Assembly: GCF_029962835.1 (NCBI RefSeq)
Contig: NC_080577.1
Span: 2,728,001-2,792,000, forward strand
DNA from: Magnolia sinica
Taxonomy: Eukaryota > Streptophyta > Magnoliopsida > Magnoliales > Magnoliaceae
Direction of reading: 5' to 3'
DNA length: 64,000 nt
Shown: positions 1 through 10,870 of the stretch, one piece after another
Layout of the letters: each line of letters starts with the position of its first letter
How positions within the stretch are numbered: position 1 is the first letter of the stretch
Position numbers and translations under genes: made by a program
Notes under the pieces: generated by a model
What the model was told of the DNA's origin: nothing
The model's input: the letters and a program-made list of their open reading frames with translations, nothing else
Database searches by the model: none

Positions 1-460
1 ACAGAAGCTTACACATGTATTGTAGCATGTACAGGATCATGTATGGAAGCATGTATGGTAACATGTACAACAGCTAATGCACGTACAGAAGCTTACACAT
101 GTATTGTAGCATGTACAGAATCTAATTAACGTATACAGGTACAACATGTATGGTAGCATGTACGTGTGAACTTGATAATCAACATGAATGGTAGCTAACA
201 CGTGTACAGCAGCTAATGTACAGTGGCTAAATAACACGTGTACAGCAGCTAATGTACAGTGGCTAAATAACACGTGTACAGCAGCTAATGTACAGTGGCT
301 AAATAACACGTGTACAACATGTACAACACGTGTACAGGAGATATGCAGGTAGCCAACACGTGTACAACATTATATGATCAGAATATTGTAGTTCAACACG
401 TTATGCACTCCGTAATTATTGTAGTTCAACACGTTAAATAAGTAACATGTATGGGATCTT
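1..460. repeat. AT-rich minisatellite cluster
   Basis: Three head-to-tail copies of a 36-bp unit beginning ACACGTGTACAGCAGCTAAT lie at 198-305, with a partial fourth copy after them. Around them, variants of ACATGTAC, GTGTACA and GCTAAT recur, and a longer unit starting ACAGAAGCTTACACATG occurs near 1 and near 87. The one open frame across the array is a by-product of the 36-bp period, which is divisible by three, and is not a gene. Confidence 0.85.
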
Positions 461-1165
461 TTGTTTGTAGTGGTCCACCTGATTTGTGGATCTGCCTCAT
501 TTTTAACCCCATATCATTACACGATACATAGAAAATAATGAACGGAGCAGATTCCCAAGAAAGCATCATAAGTGGACCCCACCTATCCAACCCAAATTAA
601 AAATCCTTTCACGGACAAACAGGAATGGGTGCTTAGTTAATGGGTTTTTATCCCATCTCTATGCTCCATATGTGGGCTGTCCAGTCCATAGACCCATTTA
701 AAATTCGGGCCCGTGGGCTAAAATTATTTTACAAAACTAATGGAGGGTGTGGATTTATCGACAATTCATCACGGTGGACCCCACTTAGATTTTTAAAATC
801 CAACCAGAATCTGCTGCATCCTGTAACAGCGCACGCCTATTTCGTCTTCAAGCGAACTTCTACTGAAATTCTCCACCGAAATTCATGGGCTGAATAGCTG
901 GGGTGTTGTACATTAGCCAATCACGTGTACAATACAGCAACTTTATGGATTCTGACTAGTGGGTCCCACCATTAGTTAATGCCTAAGAATTCTAAGTCTG
1001 TGACTTATATCCATAACACACATCCTTAGAATTTATTTATATGACAAGTGATCTGTAGCACATTGTACTCATAATTCTAAGTATGATTTGATACTAAAAT
1101 CATAGACATGAATCTTGTCCAAAAAAAAATTTGAACCGTCCATTTCCCTCATATGATTTTAGGGG
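461..1165. other. gene-free stretch
   Basis: No coding exon, RNA gene or clear mobile element is visible. The open frame at 640-897 has no recognisable domain and no splice context. Diffuse motifs such as GTGGACCCCAC recur across the intergenic DNA of this window and probably come from decayed MITEs. Confidence 0.5.
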
Positions 1166-1249
1166 TTGGGCCATTATTCCATTCCTAAAGGAAAAGATGG
1201 GCCACTTACCTTTTTAGATGATAATAATCGGAGATCCGCCGTTAAATAT

Positions 1250-1686
1250 GCTCTGATACCACTGTTGGGAAGCGCGGAAGGTGAGCCCTCAAGATCTGAC
1301 GGTCTACACGATGTTTGGAACCTTTACAAAGCAGAAGAACGGTGCTCCAACGGCCCGCCTATCTACTACTGGAGCAGATGGAACTATTCACACCTCTGAT
1401 CCTACGGTATATAGTGGTCCCGGATTACGATCTATGAATCAGATCGTCCCAAGGACAAGCTAAGATGGACAGACTCTCGTGCACAATGTTTCTCTCTCCG
1501 TATACTCTCAGTATTTTGTATATCTTATATTTATGCGAGAGAGAGCGCGTGCCTTTTATAGGAAAGGAAGGGAGATTGGATGAGACCATATCATCCGGTC
1601 TTATCCCTATCTCCTATCATAAATCAAATTCAATTTTGAATTTGAAATATAACCGAAAAGGAGAAAGGCCGGAAGATGCCTAAACA
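1250..1686 (-). mobile_element. old LTR with primer-binding site (LTR retroelement fossil)
   Basis: TGCTCTGATACCA at 1251-1263 is the complement of an initiator-tRNA-Met primer-binding site. It is followed one base later by TGTTGGG, a typical LTR end read from the minus strand. A minus-strand TATA-like motif (CTATAAAAGGC) lies near 1550-1562, where a U3/R boundary would be expected. The far end near 1686 is a guess. Only this terminal part is recognised, so it is an old, truncated copy. Family is undetermined (copia-like or TRIM). Confidence 0.55.
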
Positions 1687-3430
1687 TGTGGGACCCACCC
1701 ACTAGTGATTGCTCACCAGTGGGCCCCACCGGCCTACGTCCAACAGGACCCACCGTGATGTGCCGTCCAACCCTTAAAAACTGAAATTGCAGAGTTTGGC
1801 CATAACTGCACAGAAACATTTACACATGGCCACCGCACATCACCTGTCTGAAAAATCGGGCTATTCCACTTGCCAGGAAGGCCACACGTCCAGGCTGAAT
1901 GTGGACCATTAGCAATCCTCTTCTCAAACCATTCATGAATTTTGAACCACGTCACGTGGAGAAAGTACCCATCGTCAGACATCTCATCATCCACACAAAC
2001 TTAAAAACCAACGTTTCAGAAAGGCAAGTTATGACTCACCTTAGCATGAAATATGATGATCTCCAATCACTGAGATTCTTTCCATCTTGACCGTCACTGT
2101 TACGAGCATCTGGATGAACGGTCTGAATCATCACGCCGCCGCAAGGCAGAAGCGCGAACCTCTGCTGCGAGTCTCTCTCATCCCCAATAAAGATGAACAA
2201 TAAGGTCGGATACTCAGGTTTCCAGTCCTCGTGGTTCTGTAATCGTGACCAATGATCCATCGTGTCCCACTGCAGATAGACATTTTGCCTAAACTAACCA
2301 CCACAGGACATTTTGTGGCCCACAAACAGAAAACTTAAGAAGATAAACACAGGAACGGTCCAAATTCAACAGGAAGATATCCCGAGATTGGTGACTAGGA
2401 TTTTCCGATCAGGAAGATATCTGGGGCATGATCTATCCATCACAAACTTAGACCTCATCTAGCGGCTTATCGGAAGGCGTAGGTTCATCCTTGTATTCCT
2501 GCTAATGTGCATGCCTAGCTTGGGCCCAGAAGGGAAGGCCTAGTGGGCTATAAGTAGCATGTTGTTATTTGTATTACATATGAATATGGGAGCTACCATT
2601 AGTTCACGACACGTAGGGCCCACCCACCATTTCTATCTAGAGTTTGAGCTGTGTGGAGCCTGCGTATGAGGCACTCTGCCTACTGCCCACTGAACTAAAA
2701 ACCACCGGAAAATTTTTAAAAAATCAGACCTTACAGCCCAAGAATCATCCGCCAGTAAAAACTCAGCTGGGATGCCAAAAAGGGAACAATGTACAATCAT
2801 GCCTATGGCCTTTTATCGTCACCTGTTGCCCACCTAAATTTGAAATGTCTTGAGCTTCAATGCGTCCGCTGCCTGACGAATGGATCCAATGACAAATAGA
2901 CAATCCATCTGGAAGTTTTCCCGCCGTGGATGCCCTCGCCAATGTCCCCCATTGTTCCCTTTGGTGTCGCCCACCTGAGTTACGGATCAGGCTGTATTCT
3001 GAGATCTAAGCTTAACATTGGGTTGCATCTAATGGATGGATTGATGGCACTCACCATCATAGGGTGCTCCAGACAGCTTGAATGTGATCATTCCGTCAAT
3101 GAATAAAGAGAAAATGAATATAGTTCAACAGATTCCCAAAGTTTGGTGATCCAAGAGTCATATAGATAGGTATCAATCTCTCTGTATTTTCCACCTCCCT
3201 ACAATCTTCCCATTCCAATCAGATTAGAATCCATGAGTTTCCTATTGGCAGGTTGACGTGCTTCGTCATGATTTCTAGTAAATGTAGGGCCATCATAGCA
3301 ACTGGCATATGTCAACGAGCTCAGGCAGCAGAAAACTCAAAAAACTTCTCATTTCCTAATAACAGGAAAGAATTAGGATCCATTTCTAATTGAAGAAACC
3401 ATGCAAGAATCGGAAAAAGGATTATAGCAT
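1687..3430. other. gene-free stretch downstream of the UROD gene
   Basis: Short open frames here (for example 2036-2260 and 2644-2853) have no family resemblance and overlap each other on both strands. I see no RNA gene and no well-bounded element. The part next to 3689 should include the 3' untranslated region of the minus-strand UROD gene. Confidence 0.45.
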
Positions 3431-3688
3431 TTTCATCACTTACAGAGATATATTGGAACAGGAAAAAATCACATGTTCATATGCATGCCCACAGAGCTTC
3501 TTCTTTTCTCTTCTTTTTTTCTTTTTTTTCTTTTGGTGGGAGGAAAGGTCAGCTGGAAAACCCACGAACCGAACTGCAATAGCGCAATCAGAGCTGCAGT
3601 TTGTCCTTACAATTGCTCGAATTGATATGAATACGATAACCTCTGCTGGTCGAAGCAAAACTTCATGTACTCATGTCCCAATCTGTCT

Positions 3689-6600
3689 TCAAGCTACAGA
3701 TTCAAACTCCTCGGCAACACTATCTTCGTGGAGAGTGTCATATTTCAAGCCCCTTGCAACATCGAAGAAATGAGCAACAGCCTCTTCGGGAGTCCCCACA
3801 AGCACACCATGCCCAAGATTAAGGATATGCCCCCTCTGCCCAGCACATCTCACGACCCTGTTGAATGTTATCAAATTCAAAAAAACCAACATAATATAAA
3901 CTCATTAAGATGGACTTGGTGGCAAGACTACATTTCTAAATCGGATGAGGTTAGTCAAGAAGCTCAAAAAAAAAAAAAAAAAAAAAAAAAAGGCAGGCCC
4001 TGAATAGTATCTTTACACAATAGATAGTAATTTAGGCAGTCACTGTGCACTTGATTCTCCAAAATTGGAAATAGTAGGAGCGTCAAAGTGCTGAGACGAT
4101 CATGTAAATCCAATTCAATGGAAACAGGAAGTGACCATTGTGTGGCCCCCCACTAGTAAATGGTTAGCTCTTTTCTTTTCTTTTCTTTTTTTTTTGACTT
4201 GCAAGTATCGGTTTCCTTTTTTTGGAGATCAATGGGTCATGAAACATGAAAATCTTGATTCAAGCTGGCTAAAAATAGTCAAAACTCAGGACAGGTGATA
4301 TTGCTGTTACATCATCTAGTGACCTGGCTATCTGCTTGCTTTTTGGTTTTTCCTATCAAAGATGAAGCAATTTTCCATAATATCAATAGAAAAAGATAGC
4401 AATGTGAAAGGTGTAACTTCAGTAAAATCACAACAGAAATTGACTGAATTTGAGATGACGAAACAAACCTTTGAATTTCATCTGTCAATGCTGGAAGTGG
4501 GGAAAATAAATAAGCTGGGTCAACGTTTCCCTGGATGCCAATATCACTTCCCAACCGTCTTCTTCCATCTTCCATATCAACCGTCCAATCAAGCCCGATC
4601 ACATCAACACCGGTTCCTTTCATGCGTTCAAGAAGGCCACCATTACCATTGATGTAGAGGACTAGTGGAGTTTCAGGGCATCTCTTCCTCACTGTACTCA
4701 CTATCTGTAGCTCGGTGATTTCAAAGAGTGGTCAATCAGAACAAATTCAGAAAAGATGAACAGGTCAATTGGCATTGCAGAATATAATATCCAGTTTTAC
4801 AGCATGCTTTCCCAAGTGTCTAATTAGCCCTTTGGGCCAGCTAATTGACCTTTCCACGGGAGATGAGGAAAGAAAAAAAAAAAACAAAAAACAAAAAACA
4901 AAAAAACTTTTGATTTTGATAATGTAAAGGAAGATTTTAGAAAATGAGAAAAACTCCATTGCTCCTAGTTGCATCAGGACACTTAGTCCAATCCAGTGAT
5001 CCAGACTGTTCATTAGGTCAGATGCAGATATCAAAGGCTACTTTTCAAACATCAAACCACGCTGATAAACGTTAATACGGTCTTAAATATGGACAGCCAA
5101 GATTTTATACACAAAATAGGTCCAATCAACAATTTGATCCATCTATGCGTTAGGGCCCATCATGGATTGCTTATGATTCCAAAGAAACGCTTCTTTAGGC
5201 AATCATAGCCATCCCATCCATGGCTTGGGAATAGGATGGTATAGAAAACAAGGCCAAAACAAGAATGGATTGGACCGATTTGTGAAATTTTTTCATGGTA
5301 GTCTGTGAAATGTGTTTTCGACTATTTCTTTTTTTAAGAGATGAGATTTTTTTGGCCTTGATAGACAATTCAGTTAGAACAAATGGAATCTCCAAGTGAA
5401 CCAATGCAACAAAGAGCACTATAACTTAATAGTGCTTTGAGAGCGCCTGAGCATTTCTGTTAAAAAATATCCGTTTAATAATTTTTCACCAAAAAGAGAT
5501 CTTTCAAGGCTGGGATGAAAAAGAAAAAGAACTGCTATCTTCACGGATGTTTCCTTTATATCCTTAAATCCCAGAAAAGGAGAGACATATGTTGATAAAA
5601 ACGGAAGTCCTTTCAGCTCAGTTGAGGGGTTACAAATCATTTGAAATCCCCACAGCTTTGCATAAGAACAACATAACATACAGCAGACAACCCAAGCAGA
5701 ACATTCGAGAACTTCAACAGTATGAATTCATGATAAGCTTTACTGAAATTATTCAGAAAAATAATTCCAAATGGAATCCATCCATACATGAGTTCACCAG
5801 ATGGCATTTCTTATACTTCAGTTTCACTTGTAACTCATCTTCTGCTACCTTAAGAGTTGCATATGACATCATAATAATGAACCCATTTCTGGACAGACAT
5901 TTCATGACGTTGAAGTAGGAGTTTGTAAATTTACTGAGAAAAAACAGTATTTACCTCTTTGATATAAGGTTTTGACCAGTATGAATTCATGATAAGCTTT
6001 ACTGAAATTGTTCAGAAAAGGAATTCCAAAAGGAATCCATCCGTACATGAGTTCAGCAGATGGCATTTCTTATACTTCAGTTTCACTTGTAACTCATCTT
6101 CTACTACCTTAGAGTTGCATATCACATCATAATAATGAACCCATTTCTGGACAGACATTTCACAACATCGAAGTAGGAGTTCATAAATTTACTGAGAAAA
6201 AACAGTATTTACCTCTTTGATATAAGGTTTTGACCAGCGGTCCCACATATCCGGTGGTAGCTGTCCACCCCATGAATCAAATATTTGTATACATTGAGCT
6301 CCAGAATTTACTTGGAAAATGATGTACTCAGCTATTGCCTGCGTCAGATGAGAGAGAAGAGCTCTCAATACATGTGGCGCAGTATGGCACATGCTTTTTA
6401 TGGTTGTATATGTGCGAGTCGTACCCCCCTCCACAATATAAGTTGCAATTGTCCATGGCGCTCCTACAAAACCCAGCACTGCTGCTTTTTCCCCAACCTA
6501 GATATAAAGAATGATTAAGTAAGCAGCAGCATTGATAGAGCAAGTGAAAAAGAATATCATCAATGTCTTCTTGGTTTATGCTTGAGGAAGTAAGAATTTG

Positions 6601-9521
6601 ACAAGAACTCGTATGATCCAGTATTTAAAGAATGAATTGACATATATACCTCCCTCCGCAAAATTCTTAGAGATTCCCCCACAAAATGAAGTTTCTCCAA
6701 GTCAATGGGATGCAATGTTTTCAGACCCTCTTGAGAACGAATTGGAGACTGAATAATAGGGCCTTTTACATCTTCTATGTCAAACGGAACACCAAATGCT
6801 GGTAGAGGAGTAAGTATGTCGGAGAAAATAATAACGCCGTCGGGACGAAAAGCTTTCCATGGCTGCAAAGAAATTTCCACAATGAGATCAGTTGTCTCTG
6901 ACCTCTCTCTGAATGATGGGTATTTCTCCGCAAGCTTTCTGTAAACAGCCATATACCTTCCTGCTTGGCGCATCATCCACGCAGGGGGTCTATTAATGGG
7001 ATCTCCTCTTGCAGCCTGAACCAAGAGCGGATCTGGAAGCACATGATAGTTTTTTTAAAAAAAGAAGAAGAAGAAGGAAAAAAAAAAAGTATATCCACTT
7101 GAGCTCCAAAGATCTCCAAACAAGGAAACATGGAGATACAACTGCAGCTAATATAGTTCAAAAGTGAAGTGTAAGATTAACAACATTAATGTACAAATCA
7201 GAAAATGCTAAAAAGGTGAATTTTCATAACATGTCAGTAAAAGGATTGAAACCACATGCTACAACAGAATAAATCAGAGTGGGCCATACATCCTAGCGAT
7301 CAGCATATTCTGAAAATTGACACACACAAAAACATAATGATAGGAGTTTAAATATATAATTTTTTAAAAAAAAGACTAATTTTTTTAAAATTCAGACATT
7401 TGGGGTTGATTTTTATGTTGCTTAGAAGGTGTTTGATAAAATACCTGTCAAACCATTGCTGCTGTCTCAAATACAGTGAGATTTTGAAGGTGCAGTCCAG
7501 GTGTTTGTGAAAATGCTGCAACGGCGAACTCGGCTCGATCTTGGCTCGAACTTGTCTCGAACTAGCCCGAGCCGCTGACCGAACCAAGCCGAGCTGGCCA
7601 GTCAGGCTCGAGGACCGAGCCGAGCCGAGTTCAAGCTGAGGTCAGCTAGTGGCCGAGCCGAGTCGAGCTGAGGCCAACTCGACTCGGCTCAACTCGATGT
7701 ACACCCCTAGTACAATCCAAGAAAGAAAAAGAAAAAAGACACTAGGAAGATTATAATAACCATCTGATTTTATCTCTGAATTTGGACTATTCATTGTTTT
7801 CTTTCAGCTGTCCATTCAATAACCACTAACTGGATAGTTAGGATTGTTCGATCAGTATGATTATCAAGCAATCCTCCATCCACAATGTGCCTGACAAGTT
7901 CAAAGGCATGGATAGCAGTACATGTGCGCCACGCATTTTGGAAAATGTGCCACCACCATTTTGAAAATGGTGGTAAACTACCACAGGGGAGCCTTTGTAC
8001 GTTATACTCAAGTTTTCAATTGTGAAAATGGTGGTAAACTACCACAGGGGAGCCTTTGTACGTTAAACTCAAGTTTTCAATTGTGACAAGCTGGCCATTG
8101 TTCATTAATCCTAATCACTGACCTGTTGCATCCGGTTGTGGTAGAACCAAGACCCTAAAATCTCCTCGATAGGACAATTTTGACCTTCCATTTTTCGTTC
8201 AAACAAACGATTAAGAAGAGAAACAGAGCAACCAGGTGTCACCAACAACCTACTCGTCTGCACACATGTGCCTATGTGCCACACATAGAAGATCCAAGAT
8301 GTTCATTAGGTCACCTCACCGTGTATATACCCTGGATAGGATAACAATCATGTTATCTCCTCCAGTGGGCCTCACATTGTTGAATTTGTATCAAAGGTAT
8401 CTTTTCTCGATCTTGTTATTTTGTGCATGCGTGGCCCATCTTGTGAACATAATGGTCTGACTTTTGGAATGAGGCGCCTGAATTATGGGCTTGATGAGAT
8501 GAATGGATCTTGAACACATGTGACAAGATCACATATGTGCACGGCAGGTATAAAAAGGTGCTATGGTGCTGCAATGATGTAGCAATTATCCATCTCATCC
8601 ACAGCCTGTGCACCCACAAATAATTAAGGAATGAGTTCATTTTCGCCTAAGTTGTAACATAGGATTACCAACATGCGTCACCACATTGGACCCCACATGG
8701 TCCATGATCTAGAAGGTAACTAAAAGTGGTGCAACAGAAAGCTTGCGCTGGCAAGATAATTCTTCTTCATCATCATCTAAGCCTTATCCCGCGACACAAA
8801 TCATGTTCTGCCATTCCAGTTTATCAAAGACCATGTCCTTGGTTAAACCATAGGTCATCAAATATTTTCTTACTACCTCCATACACATCCTCGGAGCCAT
8901 AGCCCTATCCCTCCCTGCCCGTCCACCAACCGCTGTCCATTTGTCTTCAAGGGCCACCCTACCACCACCAGAATGCCGTTTGACCACTTTCCAAGGAGGG
9001 CTCTTTTTCCCATTTTTTTACTGCTTACTTTGCTCCTACCAAGACAAATCCTCTTTCTTATTAATACATAAACCAAACAACAGGTTTAAATATTTCAAGA
9101 TTTGTGATTTTCAATCCAGGATGTCAACCAAACAAAATGTTCAATAGGCTAGGGAGTCACCAATCCTGGATAGACCACTCCCAGGACTCGCAAGCCGCAG
9201 CTCCTGCAAGGCTGGGATGGGAAGCCCCACCATCCAAACGGGCAGCAAGAGAAGAATACCATGCATTGAAATATCTGGCGCCAAATTAATCACAGCTAGA
9301 ATTTCATGAAAATGCGATATAGAGAATAGCACACCTTCAAAGCGCACAGTGGGCCCTAGAGTCAGTGTGCACCTCATCTCCAACCACTAAAAGATGGATG
9401 GCAGAATCCAGCAAGCACTGGAAAATGCGAATTTCAAACGCCCAGTTTGAAATGTGTGTTCAGATGCCCATCTTAAAGAAAAAGCATTACAATTGCATGA
9501 AATTAGGGTTTCGAATTAAAG

Positions 9522-9569
<48 letters not shown>

Positions 9570-9770
9570 ACATATATATACCAGAAGAGAAGCTTGCCCT
9601 AGGGAATCTGCGGATGAATTTCCTCCTAGAGTAAACCTTAGTTCCATTGGGGAGAAACCCTAGCTGTAAAAACGAGCTTGAAGAAGAAGCAGCAGAAGAA
9701 GAGCTCCAACCGATGGAGCAGCAGCTGTGGATTTCAAGTCGGAATTAAAACAGATAAAATCCGAGAATTT

Positions 9771-9849
<79 letters not shown>

Positions 9850-9891
9850 GATGACTGACCTGGTTACAGAGGAGGAATTCATTGGCAACAT
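3689..9891 (-). CDS. HEME1: uroporphyrinogen decarboxylase, plastid (HEME1 type)
   Basis: Removes four acetate carboxyls from uroporphyrinogen III to give coproporphyrinogen III, the branch enzyme toward chlorophyll and heme in the chloroplast. Six exons: 9860-9891, 9582-9724, 6650-7032, 6213-6497, 4469-4704 and 3689-3857. All introns are GT..AG and all joins are in frame, giving 415 aa. Residues 1-58 are a Ser/Arg-rich plastid transit peptide split by intron 1. Family signatures follow: [13 protein letters not shown] (74-86, with R80 and R84), IIFSDILTP (D130), [13 protein letters not shown] (Y206) and LNLGHG (H376), matching the Arg, Asp, Tyr and His active-site positions of the human enzyme. 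[20 protein letters not shown] and the C-terminus resemble HEME1 rather than HEME2. The start is the first ATG of exon 1; a second in-frame ATG is codon 4. Family identity is secure; the 10-codon first exon is inferred from splice sites. Confidence 0.93.
3966..3991. repeat. poly(A) tract in UROD intron 5
   Basis: An uninterrupted run of about 26 A lies inside the last UROD intron, so it reads as poly(T) on the coding strand. It could be a homopolymer expansion or the tail of a retroposed insertion. I see no element body attached to it. Confidence 0.8.
5721..6237. repeat. 258-bp tandem duplication spanning the UROD exon 4 donor
   Basis: Positions 5721-5979 and 5980-6237 are two head-to-tail copies, each starting TATGAATTCATGATAAGC and ending GGTTTTGACCAG, with scattered differences. 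Copy two contains the last 25 bases of UROD exon 4 (6213-6237) and its splice donor. Copy one therefore carries a second copy of that exon end and of the donor, at 5955-5979 and 5953-5954, inside intron 4. Confidence 0.9.
7510..7709. mobile_element. hAT-like terminal fragment rich in CTCGA/GAGCC
   Basis: A GC-rich block of repeated CTCGA, GGCTCG and CCGAGC motifs ends in TCGATGTACACCCCTA. The same composition and a related terminus (ATGTACACCTCTA) bound the element at 31254-32076. This looks like one end of a non-autonomous hAT-like element; I cannot find its other terminus. It lies in UROD intron 2. Confidence 0.5.
7963..8084. repeat. 61-bp direct tandem duplication
   Basis: GAAAATGGTGGTAAACTACC and the bases after it occur at 7963-8023 and again at 8024-8084, with one visible difference. 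It lies in UROD intron 2. Confidence 0.9.
8755..9010 (-). mobile_element. RTE-type LINE 3' fragment
   Basis: Read on the minus strand, the segment encodes a terminal reverse-transcriptase stretch ([18 protein letters not shown]) followed by GGGATAAGGCTTAGATGATG, the usual tail of plant RTE LINEs. Related fragments lie at 15430-15540 and 38355-38600. Badly decayed and 5'-truncated, it sits in UROD intron 2. Confidence 0.65.
9527..9567. repeat. (AG)n microsatellite
   Basis: About 20 AG units lie in UROD intron 2, close to the donor that follows exon 2 (9582). Confidence 0.97.
9768..9847. repeat. compound (AC)n(AG)n microsatellite inside a 135-bp intron
   Basis: About 19 AC units are followed by about 20 AG units. 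Together they fill more than half of UROD intron 1 (9725-9859). On the coding strand they read (TC)n(TG)n. Confidence 0.97.
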
Positions 9892-10039
9892 GTATTTCGT
9901 TGTAATGTATTATTACTAAATGGATGGAATTTGGGAAGAGGAGACTACAGAAATGGAGATTTTCTCCACATCTAGGCTCTCCTTATCTATACGTTTCCTT
10001 CACTTTGCTCTATCTTCTCTCTCTCATGGTGAAGACAAT
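9892..10039 (-). promoter_or_regulatory. UROD 5' leader and proximal promoter
   Basis: The short interval between the UROD start codon and the first palindromic MITE should contain the leader and core promoter. On the minus strand it holds GATAAGG near 9980, matching the light-response I-box core, beside a TATAGATA stretch. Pyrimidine/purine repeats are also present. The transcription start is not identifiable by eye. Confidence 0.35.
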
Positions 10040-10527
10040 GGAAGCGGATTGCGTACCGAGCAACAAAATACGCTATAGTGCACTGAGTAAACTACGTTGG
10101 CCCCACCATGGATGTATGTGTCTTATCCATTGCCTCCATCCTTTTTAAAGCTCGTTTCAGGGCGTGAACCCAAAATTGAAGCATTTCCAAACCTTAAGTG
10201 GACCACACCACCGGTATAAAAAAAAAAGAAAGTGAGAATTGAATGCCCACCGTTGAAAACTTAACAGGGAACGCATAAGTTTCGGATCAAGTTGATATCT
10301 ATGTTTTCCCTTCATCCATGTCCGTGGTCACTGAGCCCGGAGCAGGTTTCAACTGTGGTTGTCATTACCCCTGTTTCGGTAGTGTGATCCACGCGAGACT
10401 TGGATAGGACATACTTCAGTTGGGCTCATTTCTTAAAATTAGCTGATAAGATGGATAGACGGCGTGAATAAGACACACATAAATCAAGGTGGGGCCAATA
10501 GAGTTTACTCAGTAGGCAATCTCCTTC
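10040..10527. mobile_element. palindromic Mutator-type MITE
   Basis: The left end GGAAGCGGATTGCGTACCGA and the right end, read in reverse as GAAGGAGATTGCCTACTGAG, form the terminal inverted repeat. Inside, GGCCCCACCATGGATGTATG faces an inverted counterpart near 10480. The middle carries the family's ATCCA and GATGGATG arms. No clean target duplication is seen. Its edge is about 150 bp upstream of the UROD start codon. Confidence 0.6.
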
Positions 10528-10579
10528 AGTGGAGACTTGAGTCCTCGATGCTGCCGACCTCTCCACGTCAGCACCGTTT

Positions 10580-10870
10580 GCTTACAGTGATGTGTGTGTT
10601 TTATCTACGCCACGGATCTATCCTGCCACCTCATTTTTGGATGTGAGTCAAAAAATGAGCAGTTCCATAGCTCAAGTGAACCACACCACATGAGAGGACC
10701 GTTGAAATTTTCAAATTTTTTGGGATAAGGCTGATATCCATGTTTTCTATTCATCCACTTCTTTTGTGACCTTCTGCATAGGTTGGATGGCAAACAAACA
10801 CCATGGTGGACTGGAGGGTTTCAATGGTGACTGGTGAGTTCCATTACCCCCTGTTTCATATGGTTTAGTT
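10580..10870. mobile_element. decayed half of a palindromic MITE
   Basis: GTGATGTGTGTGTTTTATCT, the later GTGAACCACACCACATG and TTCAATGGTGACTGG are in the order seen in one half of the palindromic MITE family. The mirror half is missing or unrecognisable. Confidence 0.45.

Noticed and set aside
37-309. 90-aa repetitive frame on the minus strand
   Set aside because: It is a translation of the 36-bp minisatellite and related repeats, not a gene.
9768-9847. Z-DNA-forming or regulatory element at the AC/AG repeat
   Set aside because: Alternating purine-pyrimidine tracts can form Z-DNA, but nothing here shows a function beyond a microsatellite in an intron.
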